Positions 1-11,293 of a stretch of DNA of 64,000 nt are shown here, one piece after another. The position numbers and the translations under genes were made by a program. Numbering within the stretch: position 1 is the first letter of the stretch; every line of letters begins with the position of its first letter. The stretch covers positions 495,267 through 559,266 of the forward strand of contig NW_027192191.1 of assembly GCF_041956535.1 (NCBI RefSeq), given 5' to 3'. The DNA comes from Calcarisporiella thermophila CBS 279.70. Its lineage: Eukaryota > Calcarisporiellomycota. Below the pieces are notes generated by a model. It ran no database searches and was not told the origin of the DNA. It saw only the letters and a list, made by a program, of their open reading frames with translations.

Positions 1-647
1 TATCGTTGACTATTAAGCATACCTCGAAGGAATAGTTTCTGTAAGCAGGCATGCAATTGATTGAGAAATAGGTTACCAAGGAGCCCTGCAAATCCTGTTC
101 AGTGGTAGTTTGATAAGAAACGGTGGCTGTTCCGTTGGAAATGGTCTCATCGGCGGCAAAAACTGCCGATTTTTGTGCTTGTGCATTTCCGATACTTCCG
201 AATGCAGAACCACCAGACATGCCGCCACTAGTCAAGCTAGTTTGTTGAGGTTGTCCAAATGCACTTTGAATTGGAGCAGAAGCATCTACTCAGTCCAGCA
301 AAATAATTACTATTATATGTGCACATCAAATAAACAAAGTTGAAACACCCACTTCCAAATCCACCCAGCGCGCTTGTAGTAGATCCTCCAAAAGCAGACT
401 GCGATTGACCAAATCCTGACTGACCAATACTAGGGGTCGTGTTGAAGCCTGCTATAATAAAGTGTAGTGTGAATTCCTCTCATCGGTTCCATTATGCCTA
501 TGATGTTATCGACTTACTGGATCCAAATGCGGGAGTCGCGCTCTGCCCAAAAACAGACGACTGTTGTGGTTGTTGTTGTTGTTGCTGTGGTTGGTTTTGT
601 TGGCCAAATGCGCCAAAACCGCTCGAGCCACCTCCTGACCCAAACAT
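1..647 (-). CDS. Nup98/Nup116-type FG nucleoporin, N-terminal part (runs off the left edge)
   Basis: Component of the nuclear pore that contributes FG repeats to the permeability barrier and binds the mRNA export factor Gle2/Rae1. Reading the minus strand, the ATG is at 647; visible exons are 647-518, 451-353 and 285-23, with a donor (GTATGC) at 22. The protein opens MFGSGGGSSGFGAFGQQ, followed by a Gln-rich stretch and scattered FG dipeptides (VFGQS, AFGG, GFG). It then reaches a segment with YQTTTEQD and INCMPAYRNYSFE, which matches the GLEBS motif (MPxYxxYSFEELR type) by which Nup98 orthologues bind Gle2/Rae1. The GLFG region and autoproteolytic domain would lie beyond the window. Identification rests on FG repeats followed by GLEBS, an order specific to Nup98/Nup116/Nup189. 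Confidence 0.85.
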
Positions 648-879
648 ATTACAATTTTTTTAAAAAAAGATCAGAAATGCTCAATGAAAGCTAAAGAGCT
701 TTTCCGGCAAGTTAGACACAATAACTTCAGCGCGTTTCAAACCTCCGGGAGGGGACCTCTTGAGGTCAAATAGTTAAAACAGGTCTTAATGTGGCTTATG
801 AAATTGCCGTCACGGATTTGAATCAGTTAGTGCAATCGCAGTAAACAACTATGGAGGTTCGTGTGTGTTCCCCGTGGAA
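648..879. promoter_or_regulatory. Divergent intergenic region between nucleoporin and PPR genes
   Basis: A 232-bp spacer between two divergent start codons must hold both promoters. It has a short A/T run beside the nucleoporin ATG; I recognise no specific factor site. Confidence 0.4.
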
Positions 880-2992
880 ATGTCAAAGAATCACGTATTA
901 TTAAATACCTTCCATAGATGTTTGTCACATACTCGGACATTTCCGTGTGGAAAAGGTCTGCAATTATCTCGATTGCATACAGGTTAGTCGACATCACACA
1001 CACAACATATATGTCCATTTCCTATCCCTTATGTTGACGCAAATTGGTCTCCATGCTTTCTAATCGCTTCGTCTTGTGTCTTTTTTTCTACAGTTAATGC
1101 GGCCAGATCGGCCTCTTCCAGTCATTCCACCACAAAACGCCATATCATATTGCACTCATATCCAACCGATCCGCTGAGTGTTTATAATCGAAAATTAGAT
1201 CATTTGTCCAGTAAATCTTTTCAAGCAAATGCGGTGTTTCGAATATGCGAACAAATCAAATCACAGGGCTTGAAGCCAGACTTAATTACTTATAATGCCT
1301 TGTTACGGGCCTACCAACAGCTGGGAGATACTTCCAAGGTCATGCAGACATTAGAAGAAATGAGACAAGTGGGCATTTCCCCGACAATAGGAACCTATAC
1401 TGCTTTATTGCAAGTAGGTATTAGGTTATGTTTGCCAGATAAAAAAGTTTCATATCTGGTCGGAGGGTCTGAAGCGATACTAAAGAGAAGTGGGCATTAC
1501 TTATTTCTCTATAATAGGCATGTGCCAAGGTGGGTGATCCCGTCCAACGCGAATGTATCATCCGTCTAATGAAAGACGCAGGATTTGAGCTGAACCAAGT
1601 GGCCTATGAGCACATCATTGATGGCATGTGCAACAACGAAGAACTTGAACATGCCCTCTCTACGCTCGCGAAGATGGAGTCGGAGGGGATCCAGCCCTCA
1701 TTGCAGACGTTTATAAGGTTGATACGGCAAGCTGTCGATTTCTGGGAGCCTGAGGTAGCCATGCGATTGCTACGGAAGGCAACCGAGACCTATGTGGAGG
1801 TGTATCCATCCCTTTACCTGGAGGTGTTAAGAGTGTGTGCATACGAACACGAGGTAAATTTTTGATGGATACTGGATAACTGGGCGGCGGAAATTTTTTT
1901 AGTTTCACTTTCCTGCCGGCGTATGCCCAATGCAGCTTTTCCACTCACCCCCTATCCTCTCTTCATTTCTTCTTTTAGGTGGAGGGTGTATTGTATTGCT
2001 GGCAAAAAGCGGTGCGAGTGCATAAAATCCGACCTGACCAAGGTCTTTGTCTCCTTGTGCTGAACTGTGCAGCACGCCTGAGTCATCCGCAGCTTGCCAA
2101 GGATGTGATCAAGCACCTTGGCGAGACGGGTGTTGCCTGCAGAGAGCATCATCTCGCACCTCTTCTGCAGGCGCTTGCGCAAAGCCGCGACTGGAAGAGC
2201 GCCATGAGTGTTCTAGAGGTGATGCGGAAGGCTGGCATCACGCCCTCCTTGACCACCGCGACCCCGCTTGTTAAATCTATCGGACGGGACAGCCACAGCC
2301 TTGACCAAGCCATTGAGGCGGCAGAGCAATTGTGTGGGGAGTCGAAGCACCTCGATATCACGGCCTTCAACTCGTTAATTCGGGCCTGTGCCAATGTGGG
2401 GACTCTCGATCGTGCGGTCGAATTGTGGGGAAAGGAGAAGAAGCTTGGCGTGACCCCCGATGTGGACACCTACAATGCACTACTCGATGCTTGTATCCAG
2501 GCGCGGGATCGCGTGGTTGGAGATAAAATCGTCGCAGAAATGCGCGAGCGCGGCGTGGCGCCCTCAGTCAAAACATACACTAAACTGGTCACCCTCGCGT
2601 GCACGCAAGTCGACTATGAGGATGCGTTCACATTCCTGGAAGAAATCAAATCTCATGGGGTGGTTCCCCCCGAGCACACCTATGTAACATTGATCAAGAA
2701 ATTGGCTAGGGCCAAAGACTCGCGGTGCTACGTGGCTCTTGAAGAGATGGAAGCTGTAGGGTACAAAGCTGGGAAAGGACTTCGAGAATTTGTTGAAACA
2801 GGTGGGCTCAATGTGCGGGAGCGGGCGCGACGCAGCGTCATGGAGGATTTGGAGGTTTCGAGAACGAGCCAAGAGGAGAAGGATAGAAGTCCAAAAAGTA
2901 CTCGAATACGTTCCAAACCTACATGGCGAAGCAGCGAACATGAAGAGACTCTCCCACCTCCCCCTCCCTCTAGTGCTAAACTGGAATTGTAA
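880..2992 (+). CDS. Mitochondrial pentatricopeptide-repeat (PPR) protein
   Basis: Probable organellar RNA-binding protein acting in mitochondrial transcript processing, stability or translation. Four exons (880-982, 1094-1413, 1518-1853, 1979-2992) splice in frame to 590 aa. The ATG at 880 is chosen because it gives an Arg/Ser/His-rich, acid-poor N-terminus (MSKNHVLLNTFHRCLSHTR) typical of a mitochondrial presequence; an ATG at 851 is out of frame. PPR units about 35 aa long follow, for example around 'DLITYNALLRAY', 'TPDVDTYNALLDAC' and 'APSVKTYTKLVTLA', each with the helix pair and xxTYxxLI signature. Internal exons rejoin PPR repeats cleanly (ALLQ/ACAKVGD), which supports the splice sites. 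The Lys/Arg/Ser-rich tail after about residue 520 has no recognised domain. The RNA target cannot be read from the sequence. Confidence 0.85.
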
Positions 2993-3160
2993 AAAATATA
3001 TTTAATTGTTTCCCTTTTTAATTGATGGTGCACTCCATATGTGTCAAAGCATGCTCCTCCTCGTAATCAATGGTTTGAAAAAATCCCGGAGTTAAACGAC
3101 TTAAGTACTACCAGTTTTGGAGAGTCTCCGAAGTGTGGGAGGTCTTTATGAAACTTCCCT

Positions 3161-3442
3161 CTATAGTGGTGAAACCGGGAAAGTTCCGTCTCCTCGCGCT
3201 AATCCCATGTGCAATACGATGATCGCATCCATGGGAGGGGGATGCTGGGTGAATTCGGGAATGTTCTTGTCATAAGCAGCCAACCCATGCGCTAGATGGC
3301 TACTTAGGCAAGGCCTTTCGATCGGGAGCCTGCAAAATAAAAAATAGTGGAGCAAGGAATACAATAAAAATTGCCTAGACCAACTGGGTTTCACTTCTAA
3401 CCCAGGATTGTTTCGCTCAGGTACAGCGATAAATACAAACAT
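3161..3442 (-). CDS. Possible small protein, two exons, unknown
   Basis: On the minus strand an ATG at 3442 opens a frame that can be spliced (exon 3442-3402, intron 3401-3330 with GTTAGA donor and TTTTGCAG acceptor, exon 3329-3161) to a 69-aa product. The unspliced frame is also open for 93 aa. The C-terminal half (DAIIVLHMGLARGDGTF) is plausible protein sequence but I recognise no family. It sits between the 3' end of the PPR gene and the bZIP promoter, so it could equally be a chance ORF. Confidence 0.25.
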   Translation of the reverse strand: MFVFIAVPERNNPGLEVKPSWSRQFLLYSLLHYFLFCRLPIERPCLSSHLAHGLAAYDKNIPEFTQHPPPMDAIIVLHMGLARGDGTFPVSPL

Positions 3443-3586
3443 TTATGTCGCCCTTGAGGCCGCTATTCTCTTATTTCTAACCTGAAACTAAATAGAATTT
3501 GTGCATTCTCTCTTTATCATCCGCACACGTCAGCTCCCTACCATCCTTTCTTTCGGTTGCTCCATTGGTTGAATTCGTCCCCCAAC

Positions 3587-4857
3587 ATGGACCGACAACC
3601 CCCCTTCCACCTATCGACCCAGAATGTTTGGCCGCCAATCCAAACTTCGCAAGCCTCGCAAAACGCTAATCCCTTTCCACCTCCATCCCAGCCATTATCC
3701 TCGACACCCGTGGGTACCGCAGGAAAACCCTGGTATTCCGTTCATCCAGCCCCTCAATGGCGCTCTTTACCTGACGATTCTAGTGTTAGATCCAACGTCC
3801 AAAGTATGTTCTTTTATTTTAATAGTCTGAAATTCATCAACCGTTATGTACTCACCTCCCAATTCCTCTCTGCCAATAGCAGTGCCAAGTGGACATGGGC
3901 CAGCTAATGCTCATGCTAACATGTCAGGCCACTCTCCACCAGCGATGCATTTCCCTTTGCAATCGCAATACGGCGTCGACCCTTCCCATTCTGCAAAACG
4001 CGCTGCTTCGCAAGCACGCCGAGCAGAACAAAATCGCGCTGCGCAGAGGGCATTTAGGCAAAGAAAAATCCAGTACGTGAAGGATCTCGAGGAAAAGGCC
4101 AAAGAGCTTGATGAGTTGAAGCGAGCATATGAAGAGATCGTAGAGGAGAACAAGCGATTGAGAGAGGAGTTGAGTCTTCAGAATAAGGAGCCTGCAAGAT
4201 CAGGGGGACTTAAAAGAAAGCTCACGAAGGCCGAGATTCCAGAAATCAAGGCCGAGAAACTTAACGGTAATTTGCTAAAGAATGAAATCTCGCTCCCCCA
4301 TCCGACTCATGACTCTGTTTATAGATAATCCAGCGACGCAAAAGAGAAATTCAGATAGTAGTGGCAACCATTCTTCCGATGCTTACTTGAACTCTTCATT
4401 GAACTTTCAATCGCTAGTCTCCTCTTCCATCCTTCACCCCCCGGACCTGTCTATATCTGAAGACACAAGTGATGAAGGCGATCCTACCCCACCCTCTCTC
4501 CCTTCATCCAACCCGATCCCCTTCGATTCCAAAAGTAGCCTTACCAAACAGCAGGAGGTGGATGCAACTGAAGGGAGAAATGGTGTGCATTTCTTCCCCG
4601 ATCAACGTTCCGTGAACGCGCAATGCCCTATTGCGGCTGCTTCTCTCACGCTAATGGACATTCTCGAGCCTGGGCGGGCACCAAATAGTGTAGAGAATGC
4701 GTCTAATGAGACAGCATTGATGGACAGTCTTGGAGAACCAGCTGCAGCCGATCGCGATGCCATGGAGAATTTGTGCGAATTGATGAATGCACGGCCCCAT
4801 CGGCCGAACTTTCCACCCGACTATACGATTGGGCTGTGGCATGTTTCAAAGTGCTAA
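3587..4857 (+). CDS. bZIP transcription factor, fungal Yap/AP-1-like
   Basis: Nuclear sequence-specific transcription factor. Exons 3587-3803, 3880-4266 and 4325-4857 join in phase 1 at both introns to give 378 aa. The basic region RRAEQNRAAQRAFRQRK (near residues 126-142) carries the Q-x-x-F substitution of the fungal Yap/Pap1 class (NRAAQRAFR). It is followed by a leucine-zipper coiled coil (YVKDLEEKAKELDELKRAYEE and on). The N-terminus is rich in Pro, Ser and Gln; the C-terminal third is acidic and Ser/Pro-rich, as in activation domains. One Cys near the C-terminus (HVSKC) is visible but not the paired cysteine-rich domains of Yap1/Pap1, so a redox-sensing role is not supported. It could be any member of the broader bZIP class. 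Confidence 0.9.
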
Positions 4858-5887
4858 TCTGTTAATACATATTATACGCATATACACTCTGGTACTTTTT
4901 GTTTATTTAATTTATATATTTAATTATTTTTTTTTAATATTTATTTATTTCTCAGTGCTTGTTGTTTAGTGTTGGTTTATATTTCCTGACTTGCTGTTTT
5001 ATTTTTCCCTAACCTCCCCCAACCCCCTAATTCTCCCTCATGAACATAAGTTTACATTGATCTTCTCTATTTTATTGCATTAAATAAATACTGCATAGCT
5101 TTAGAGTTCCATTTGGAAGAAGGGAGGAGGCGCCCTAGGCTGGCCTTGGAACCCCACCACCACACATGGAGAAGCCGGCCAGGCCATCTCCCTGGGCGAG
5201 GAGAAAGCCTCCGCAAGCCCACGAGTGACGGCCGGAGCAGGGTCTCAAGCATGAGCAGCGCGTGGAACCTCTGGAACGGAGAGCTTATGCGTTTCAATAC
5301 CAGTCGGCAACAACCGCCTTGCCATTCCGGTTGAAGCAGTGGGAGTGGAGCCATGGTTGCGGTCTCCGGTCGATTGGAGTGGGCCGCTTTATTCTTAGCA
5401 CGGATGGCTGGATCTCGACAGTTCCTTGCAGCCTGCTCCCAAGCCGCGGCAGAGAATTGCGCGCCTAGTAGCATGATTAATATCGGCAGAGGGTCCGCCT
5501 TTGTTCTGTTTTCGTTGAATGGAGAGCAGAGATACCCTGGTGGGCGTGCATCGATTACTGCGGAGGGTCGATGAAAGGGGAAATGAAAAAAAAAGCACAG
5601 ATGGATGTGCCGAGCTTGTAACTCCGCATTCCAACAGAATGCATTTCGCGCGTCTCAGAAAAATTAAGAAACGCGTTCTTTTGAGTTCTAACTTGCTCAG
5701 GCCCATTCTCCTTTGCATTCATGCTGCTTGTAAAGCAATAAGTGGTGCCATGGCATTCTAATCTTTGCTCTCCATATTGCTGCCCAACTCTGGCTCACTC
5801 TTCATTACGCAATCCGCTCTCAACCAGCAAAACTCGCAGAATTTCGCCTCCAAACTCGTCGATTGCTAACTTGGTGCCGTTTGAGAA
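4858..5887. other. Intergenic: AT-rich terminator side, then a GC-rich island
   Basis: 4858-5100 is T-rich 3' flank of the bZIP gene. About 5105-5560 is markedly GC-richer than its surroundings and is open in several frames on both strands without any recognisable protein; see findings. 5560-5887 is presumed promoter of the next gene. Confidence 0.4.
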
Positions 5888-8800
5888 ATGCAAGGAAAAA
5901 CAGATAATCTCTTGGGCCAGCCTTCGGAAAAGGCCGGATGTTTTCAGAATCGTCGCGAGAGCGAGCAGACCGCTCGGCGTGCCATGCTTGAAGAATACAG
6001 GCAGAGGAAGAGAACAATCAGTAATTTCCACCCGCTAGAGTGAGTAGTCGTGCCGAAAATAATAATAGGATGATTATTTTACTAATTCCTCCCTCCAGAA
6101 AATCCTCCATGGCTCCAAACTTACAGCTAACAACCAGAACTTGTAATAGCACTCGCGTTTCTTTAACATCTTCAGGTATGATCCTAAGAACACTTAGCGA
6201 ATTAAGCACCCCGAGTTAAACTTGCCTCTTTTTTCCAATTTAGAACGCAGTCTGCCTTCGTATAGAAGCTCCATCACCATTCGCAGCCATCGCACTTCTA
6301 CCCGTCTCTCCATGGCCACTAAACCGATGCAGTCAGCCTCGTTAAGACAAAGCAAAGAGGCAATCAAACCATCCACAAGTGCAAGACCGCCTCCCGACCC
6401 ACGCCCCTGGCGCCACAACATGAAACGAACCCTCAAACAGAGCCCTAGGTCCAATGCTGCCCATTCCAGTTGCAACAACGAAAGTTCGTGTGTTAGTCTA
6501 AGCAAAAGCGGCCTCAAAAGAACCACGTCGAAACAGATTTCATCCCGAGTCTATCCCAAAGCACCATCCATGGCAGTGAATCTAAAAGCAGAGAGTGAGA
6601 GCGAGAGTGAATGGAAAGATGAAGGCCCTCTAACAGTGGCAGAGCTAGGAGTAGTGCGGAAGAAAAACAGAAGACCTTCGGGGATGCTACAAGGCGCGGC
6701 TTCCAGAGTAATAGTGTCATCCAGCTCAGCGATACTCAATAAGCCAGAAAATGAAGCCTTGGCGACAGCAATGAGCAACAGTTCATCTTCTTCAGATGAG
6801 CCAGGGGATCAACAGGTTCCCCGCCAAATAGTGTTCGTTTCTAACAAAGTGGAGGAAAGACGTAGAAGCTTTCGTCGCAAATCTAAAGTGATCATTCGAC
6901 GGATTTCAAACAATCGCCCTTCTCTCTCTCCGTCTAGAAGGGTGTGCACTGCCAGACACATGAACAGTTTTGATGAGCTGCAGCAAGTGGATGGGGAGGT
7001 GGAGGCATACCCATCCGAGCACAACATCCTGCAGACATCTCCGTTGAATCAGGAAAATGAATGCCAGGATAAGAGTTCAGAAAAAGCCTCTGATCGAGAA
7101 ACTGATGGCGAAATCTCTGAAAAGTGTGACGAGTTTTCTGTTCCCGATGGTACGGCTTCGACCCTGGTCAGTACACTTGGCCTCTCGCTTGGGCCAGAAA
7201 CAGGTACTCAACCTTCATCCACCAGCTATTCAGGGTCGGTTTACAAAAATGGAGTGATTGCAAATGCCTCTGAACTTTCATCCCAGCTCCAAGCTCTCAA
7301 AACCCCTTGTCGCCGTTTGAAGACCCCCGATCGTCGCCATGTGATTGAAATGCTAGAAAATTCACTCTTAGATCGTGTTGCTGCTGGCACAGCGAGGGAG
7401 GTGACTAAACCGATTCAAGCCAGCACAAGCTTCGATGGCACTCTAAATTCAGGCACGAACACGACAGTTGGCTTAGTGGACTATGACGAGAAAGATAAAA
7501 TGGCAGAGAAGAAAAATCCTCTGGTAACTCCTGCCCGCTCTGTTCAAGCCACCACTTTTGTCTCTCAATTCACGCAGACAACCCCGACGCTGCTATTACT
7601 GAACAAAAAGGAAGCTAAAGAAGATGTCCTTGATATATTTCCAGTCAGCGTATCACGAGATACTAATGGGTGAGTAGCATTTCTACATTCCTGTCGCCCA
7701 CTTAATCCCAATACTTATATGGATGGATAGTCTACCGCCTCTGAAGCTCCCCAGCTGCGATAAATACCTACAAGTAATTAATCCTAAGACCGGACTTGCG
7801 ATCCAGCGCGAACGTATCCCCACTCGACCTTTCGAACTTTTCTCGCTCCAAGATGCCATCCGTATCTCGCAGGTAAGCATTAGCCTTCGATATCATTCGT
7901 CTCTCCAGAACTCTCTAATCTCTACTATTCCATTAAATAGCTTGCCGATGAAGCGGTTGCTCGTGCTGTTTTCGAAATAGTGGGCGCACCACGGCCATCC
8001 GGCCTTGGCTGGCGCCGTTTATATGTGACAGATCGAGCGGAATACTGGATTGAGCGTGCAAACTTCGAAAGGCGTGTCGGTCGCTTGGAGGAGGCAGTTC
8101 GAATATATGAAAAGGCTTGGCAAAGAAAAGTGGTGGTAAGCATAGGAAGCTTCGAGATTATGGAAGAGTAAAATCGTATTGATACAATGGGTCATTGTAG
8201 CCCATAGAAAGTTTGAAAACGGCTTGGATGCAATTCGTGCAGGAGTGCGGATATCAAGGTGAGGTGAAAGTGTATTTGTCTCCTACAATTTTGTCTAATT
8301 TGAACTTCTCCTCATAGCCAACTCTGAGATGCTGAAAGAGCTAGAAGCATTAGAGATTTCAGACCTTCGGGATACTGCTTCCGTGACAAAAAACCCTCTC
8401 GGTGCTAACAAAATTGCACCCATCTATGGTGTTGGTCACAGTGAAGCATCTCGTATGGTTCCCAAGATGGACACTACGCAAGGGAAGAGTTTGCCGCAGG
8501 TCACGGTTAAGGCCCATAGCGAAGATCTAGGAATGGATGAGAGCGAAAAATCCACATTAGTGAGTTCAAATGAGGAGGACCAGTTGTGCCTTCCTGCAAC
8601 TCCTAAAATGATAGAGCAACTTAAACCAAATGAGATTGCTCTTTCGGGTCAGTTTACAACAGGAGAAATTATCCATACACCGCCCCCTTCAATCCTTCAA
8701 AATGAAGTCCAAAGGAATGAGGATGTTGACCTTCCACCACAGTTCCGGGAGCTTAACTCATTTAGATTGCGAAGACGGCTGACCGGCTCTGCACGCCGAG

Positions 8801-9675
8801 TCACATTTAGAAATGTTCCACTGCCCAATGATACTTTCTCAGAGGAGATGACAGAGGATCGAATGACTCAAGACCTGGGACAGAATCTTGTGTCCGAGGA
8901 TGAAAAAGAATCCGAGAAAGAGTCGACCCCTTCCATGGCACTACCATCGACTCTTGGCAGATTGCCGGATATCACGTTTGATGAAAGCCCCGTCACTCCT
9001 TTGAAAAAAGATAAAATCAACGAGACTTTCTATGGGATCCGACTGCCTGAGGATACATTCATGACAACCTATTCTACGTTTAGCCGCGTGATAGCCACTC
9101 CAGACGAAGACGAAGACGATGAGGATGAAAACGGAAATGATGACGAGCGCGATAACAAGGTTCCAGAAATAAGTCGCGAGACCCAGGAAATTATTGAGCG
9201 CATTGAACGGGATGAACGTCGCAAAAGACAGCTGGCTTCAGTGCGCGAGTTTGCGGAATTGATTCGTGAGCGATACGGGATTAAAAAGGAGTCTACCACG
9301 AATGAGAAGGAGGAGAATGAGGCCAAGGGCTCACGCATCAGGTATGCTGCCATCACTCCCTCGCGTCGTCTGCGCAACTTTCTTCAGACCGATGTCGTGA
9401 TGAGCCCGGTTAGACGGTCGGCCAGAATCGCGACCAAGGTGCAGCCCCTCGGCGACGCGGAAAATCGTGCACCTGTGGCCGCTGAGGAAGAGCTCTGTGG
9501 TGGTGAACTGCAGAGACGGGGACTCGATTCGATTGCACAAGTGTCGCAAGAGGAGTATGCGTTTGTTCCTAATCGCTGCTTGGAGGTTAGAATCGCATCG
9601 AAAAATACCACACCATCGAGGAAAAGGGGACCCGTCTCAACATCGACCCCACTAAAATCACGGAACGCTGGTTAA
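5888..9675 (+). CDS. CKAP2/CKAP2L-like mitotic spindle-associated protein
   Basis: Candidate microtubule- or spindle-binding protein. Seven exons (5888-6039, 6099-6175, 6244-7669, 7731-7872, 7941-8135, 8201-8258, 8318-9675) all splice in frame to 1135 aa. The first 550 residues are basic, Ser/Thr-rich and low-complexity, beginning with a coiled segment (RRAMLEEYRQRKR). At about 600-685 lies a compact domain: EYWIERANFERRVGRLEEA, then VRIYEKAWQRKVV, then PIESLKTAW. This matches the pattern I know from the conserved C-terminal domain of vertebrate CKAP2/CKAP2L (YWxxxAxLExRxGxxxDVxxIYEEA...PIEELRxxL). Further on, SPVRRSARIA (about 1040) and a late VPNRCLEV reproduce the VTPVRRSRR and YxxNxAL motifs that follow that domain in CKAP2, in the same order. 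Several SP/TP sites (SPVTPLKK, ATPSRRLR) suggest CDK control. Family assignment is from motif memory, not a search. Confidence 0.65.
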
Positions 9676-10750
9676 TGCTTCCGTTTTACTTTGAGCATAA
9701 AAGCATGGGTCGCTTGGATGTGGGTGTAAGTTTATGATTTCAATTTCGTTTTTATATTCTGCTTGTATTTTTTCCATTAGAGTTTTATTAGTGTGAAGTT
9801 TTCTATGCTATTTCTCCTAAATTATTCATATATCCTATGTGCTATCTATGTTGCTGTGTGTTTATGTTTTTAGCTTTCGTGTTTATATAGTCTATCCACC
9901 ACTGGATTATTATTATTCCATTCCTATAACCATGTGCTGATATCCCATCCATAGCCCCTTGATAATGAAACGCCTGGCTACTTTCCCGAAAGTATTTTTT
10001 TTTACAGATTGAATATATCCCCTTGACTGAATTCCAAACTACTTATTCAAATGCAAATGGGATTCCTGGTATAAAGGGATCTGGCAGACTTGGTCGATGC
10101 AGAAGATGGGATTGGGGGCAAGACAACATAGGTGATTTTCCACGGTTTCTTCCCATGTTACCAAACCAAAATGACGTGTTGGTTTTTATGTTCGGTAGAG
10201 AATTTTTTGTTGAGCTATGACGGTGATCTCATGGGTCAGCGGTGCAGGAGATATCGGATGTCAATCGTTATTGTTTCTTTGCCCACAGTCTTTTTGAGCG
10301 ATTTCACGGTGCTCCTCGTTTACTGACTTCTGTTCCAACCCTATATCGATTAAAAATAGGTATTTTGAATAAAGTCGAAGTATTATTTATTGCTCTAAAT
10401 CGGGAAATAGAGTTGACACTCCATCGTGAAAACAAAAGAAACGAGCGCAAAGATACCCTCCTTTCCTCTCCCGCTTCCCTTGCACATTTACAAAATGAAC
10501 GGAGTGCCAATATAACGGTTTTACATATCATGTCCTCCTTTCCCTTTTATTTCCTACTCTGACGCAACTTCTTCTGATTAACTGAAAATCTGTCCAACCA
10601 TGGTGCCTATTTAGGAAAAACTTCGATTTTGTTTCTTCCTCGCCGTCAGGGTTTTGAACAAGGGTCGTGAATGGAAACTAATAAGTACCTCCTGTGATTC
10701 GCGTAGGGAACATCTTTCCATCTACACACTCTCTTTTTAACAAAAGCATC
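9676..10750. other. Intergenic, no supported gene
   Basis: T-rich 3' flank of the preceding gene up to about 10000, then sequence with short open frames (10023-10220, 10242-10562) that lack family signatures. The last 150 bp are promoter and leader of the secreted-protein gene. Confidence 0.4.
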
Positions 10751-11293
10751 ATGAAGTATTACAGCTGTTTAGCCGTCTTTTTGATTTTCTCGCTGGCCGC
10801 CGCTAATCCAGCTCCACTTGAGAAACGCTGCAAGGTCCCTTCCGCTCCATCGGGTGCAGCCGGTTTTCCACCAGTTGGAGCCGGAGCACCGCCAGGTGGA
10901 GCCGCTTCTCCATCAGGTGCAGCTGGTTCTCCACCGGTTGGAGCCGGTGCACCGCCAGGTGGAGTCGCTTCTCCGCCGGTTGGAGCCGGAGCACCGCCAG
11001 GTGGAGCCGCTTCTCCATCAGGCGCAGCCGGCTCTCCACCATTCGGAGCCGGAACGCCGCCAGGTGGAGCCGCTTCTCCATCAGATGCAGTCGGTGCACC
11101 ACCAGTCGGAGCCGGGGCACCGCCAGTTGGAGCCGCTTCTCCATCAGTCGCAGCCGGTTCTCCACCAGGTGGAGCCGCTTCCCCATCAGGTGCCGCAGGC
11201 TCTCAACCAGCAATTACAGAGGAGAATCCTGTCACGGCTATGGTTTATCTCAATCAACAAGGTTCTGCTGTTTCTACCTCGGTCATGGAGTGA
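10751..11293 (+). CDS. Secreted Pro/Gly/Ala/Ser-rich tandem-repeat protein with Kex2 site
   Basis: Intronless 180-aa protein. The ATG at 10751 starts a classic signal peptide (MKYYSCLAVFLIFSLAAA) followed at once by NPAPLEKR, a short propeptide ending in the dibasic KR recognised by Kex2-type proteases. An upstream in-frame non-ATG extension is ignored because it would bury the signal peptide. The mature part is an imperfect repeat of about 21 aa built from GAGAPPGGAASPS and GAAGSPPV blocks, some shortened to 14 aa. It closes with a non-repetitive tail (AITEENPVTAMVYLN...). No Cys framework beyond one Cys after the KR and no catalytic motif. Likely a cell-wall or extracellular low-complexity protein, or a precursor of repeated peptides; only a single KR is present, so multiple pheromone-like release is not supported. 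Confidence 0.85.
   Translation: MKYYSCLAVFLIFSLAAANPAPLEKRCKVPSAPSGAAGFPPVGAGAPPGGAASPSGAAGSPPVGAGAPPGGVASPPVGAGAPPGGAASPSGAAGSPPFGAGTPPGGAASPSDAVGAPPVGAGAPPVGAASPSVAAGSPPGGAASPSGAAGSQPAITEENPVTAMVYLNQQGSAVSTSVME
10848..11210 (+). repeat. Coding minisatellite, 63-bp and 42-bp units
   Basis: Tandem imperfect units built on GGTGGAGCCGCTTCTCCATC and GGAGCCGGAGCACCGCCA. Units differ by point changes and by loss of 21-bp blocks, the pattern expected of slippage or unequal exchange that keeps the frame. Confidence 0.85.

Noticed and set aside
5200-5260. CGGAGCAGG resembling the SRP RNA helix 8 motif
   Set aside because: Only a 9-base resemblance; I could not find the partner strand or the rest of the S domain.
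10803-11213. 136-aa minus-strand open frame across the secreted repeat
   Set aside because: It is the complement of a repeat whose codons avoid stops in the opposite frame; it has no ATG context, signal or family match.
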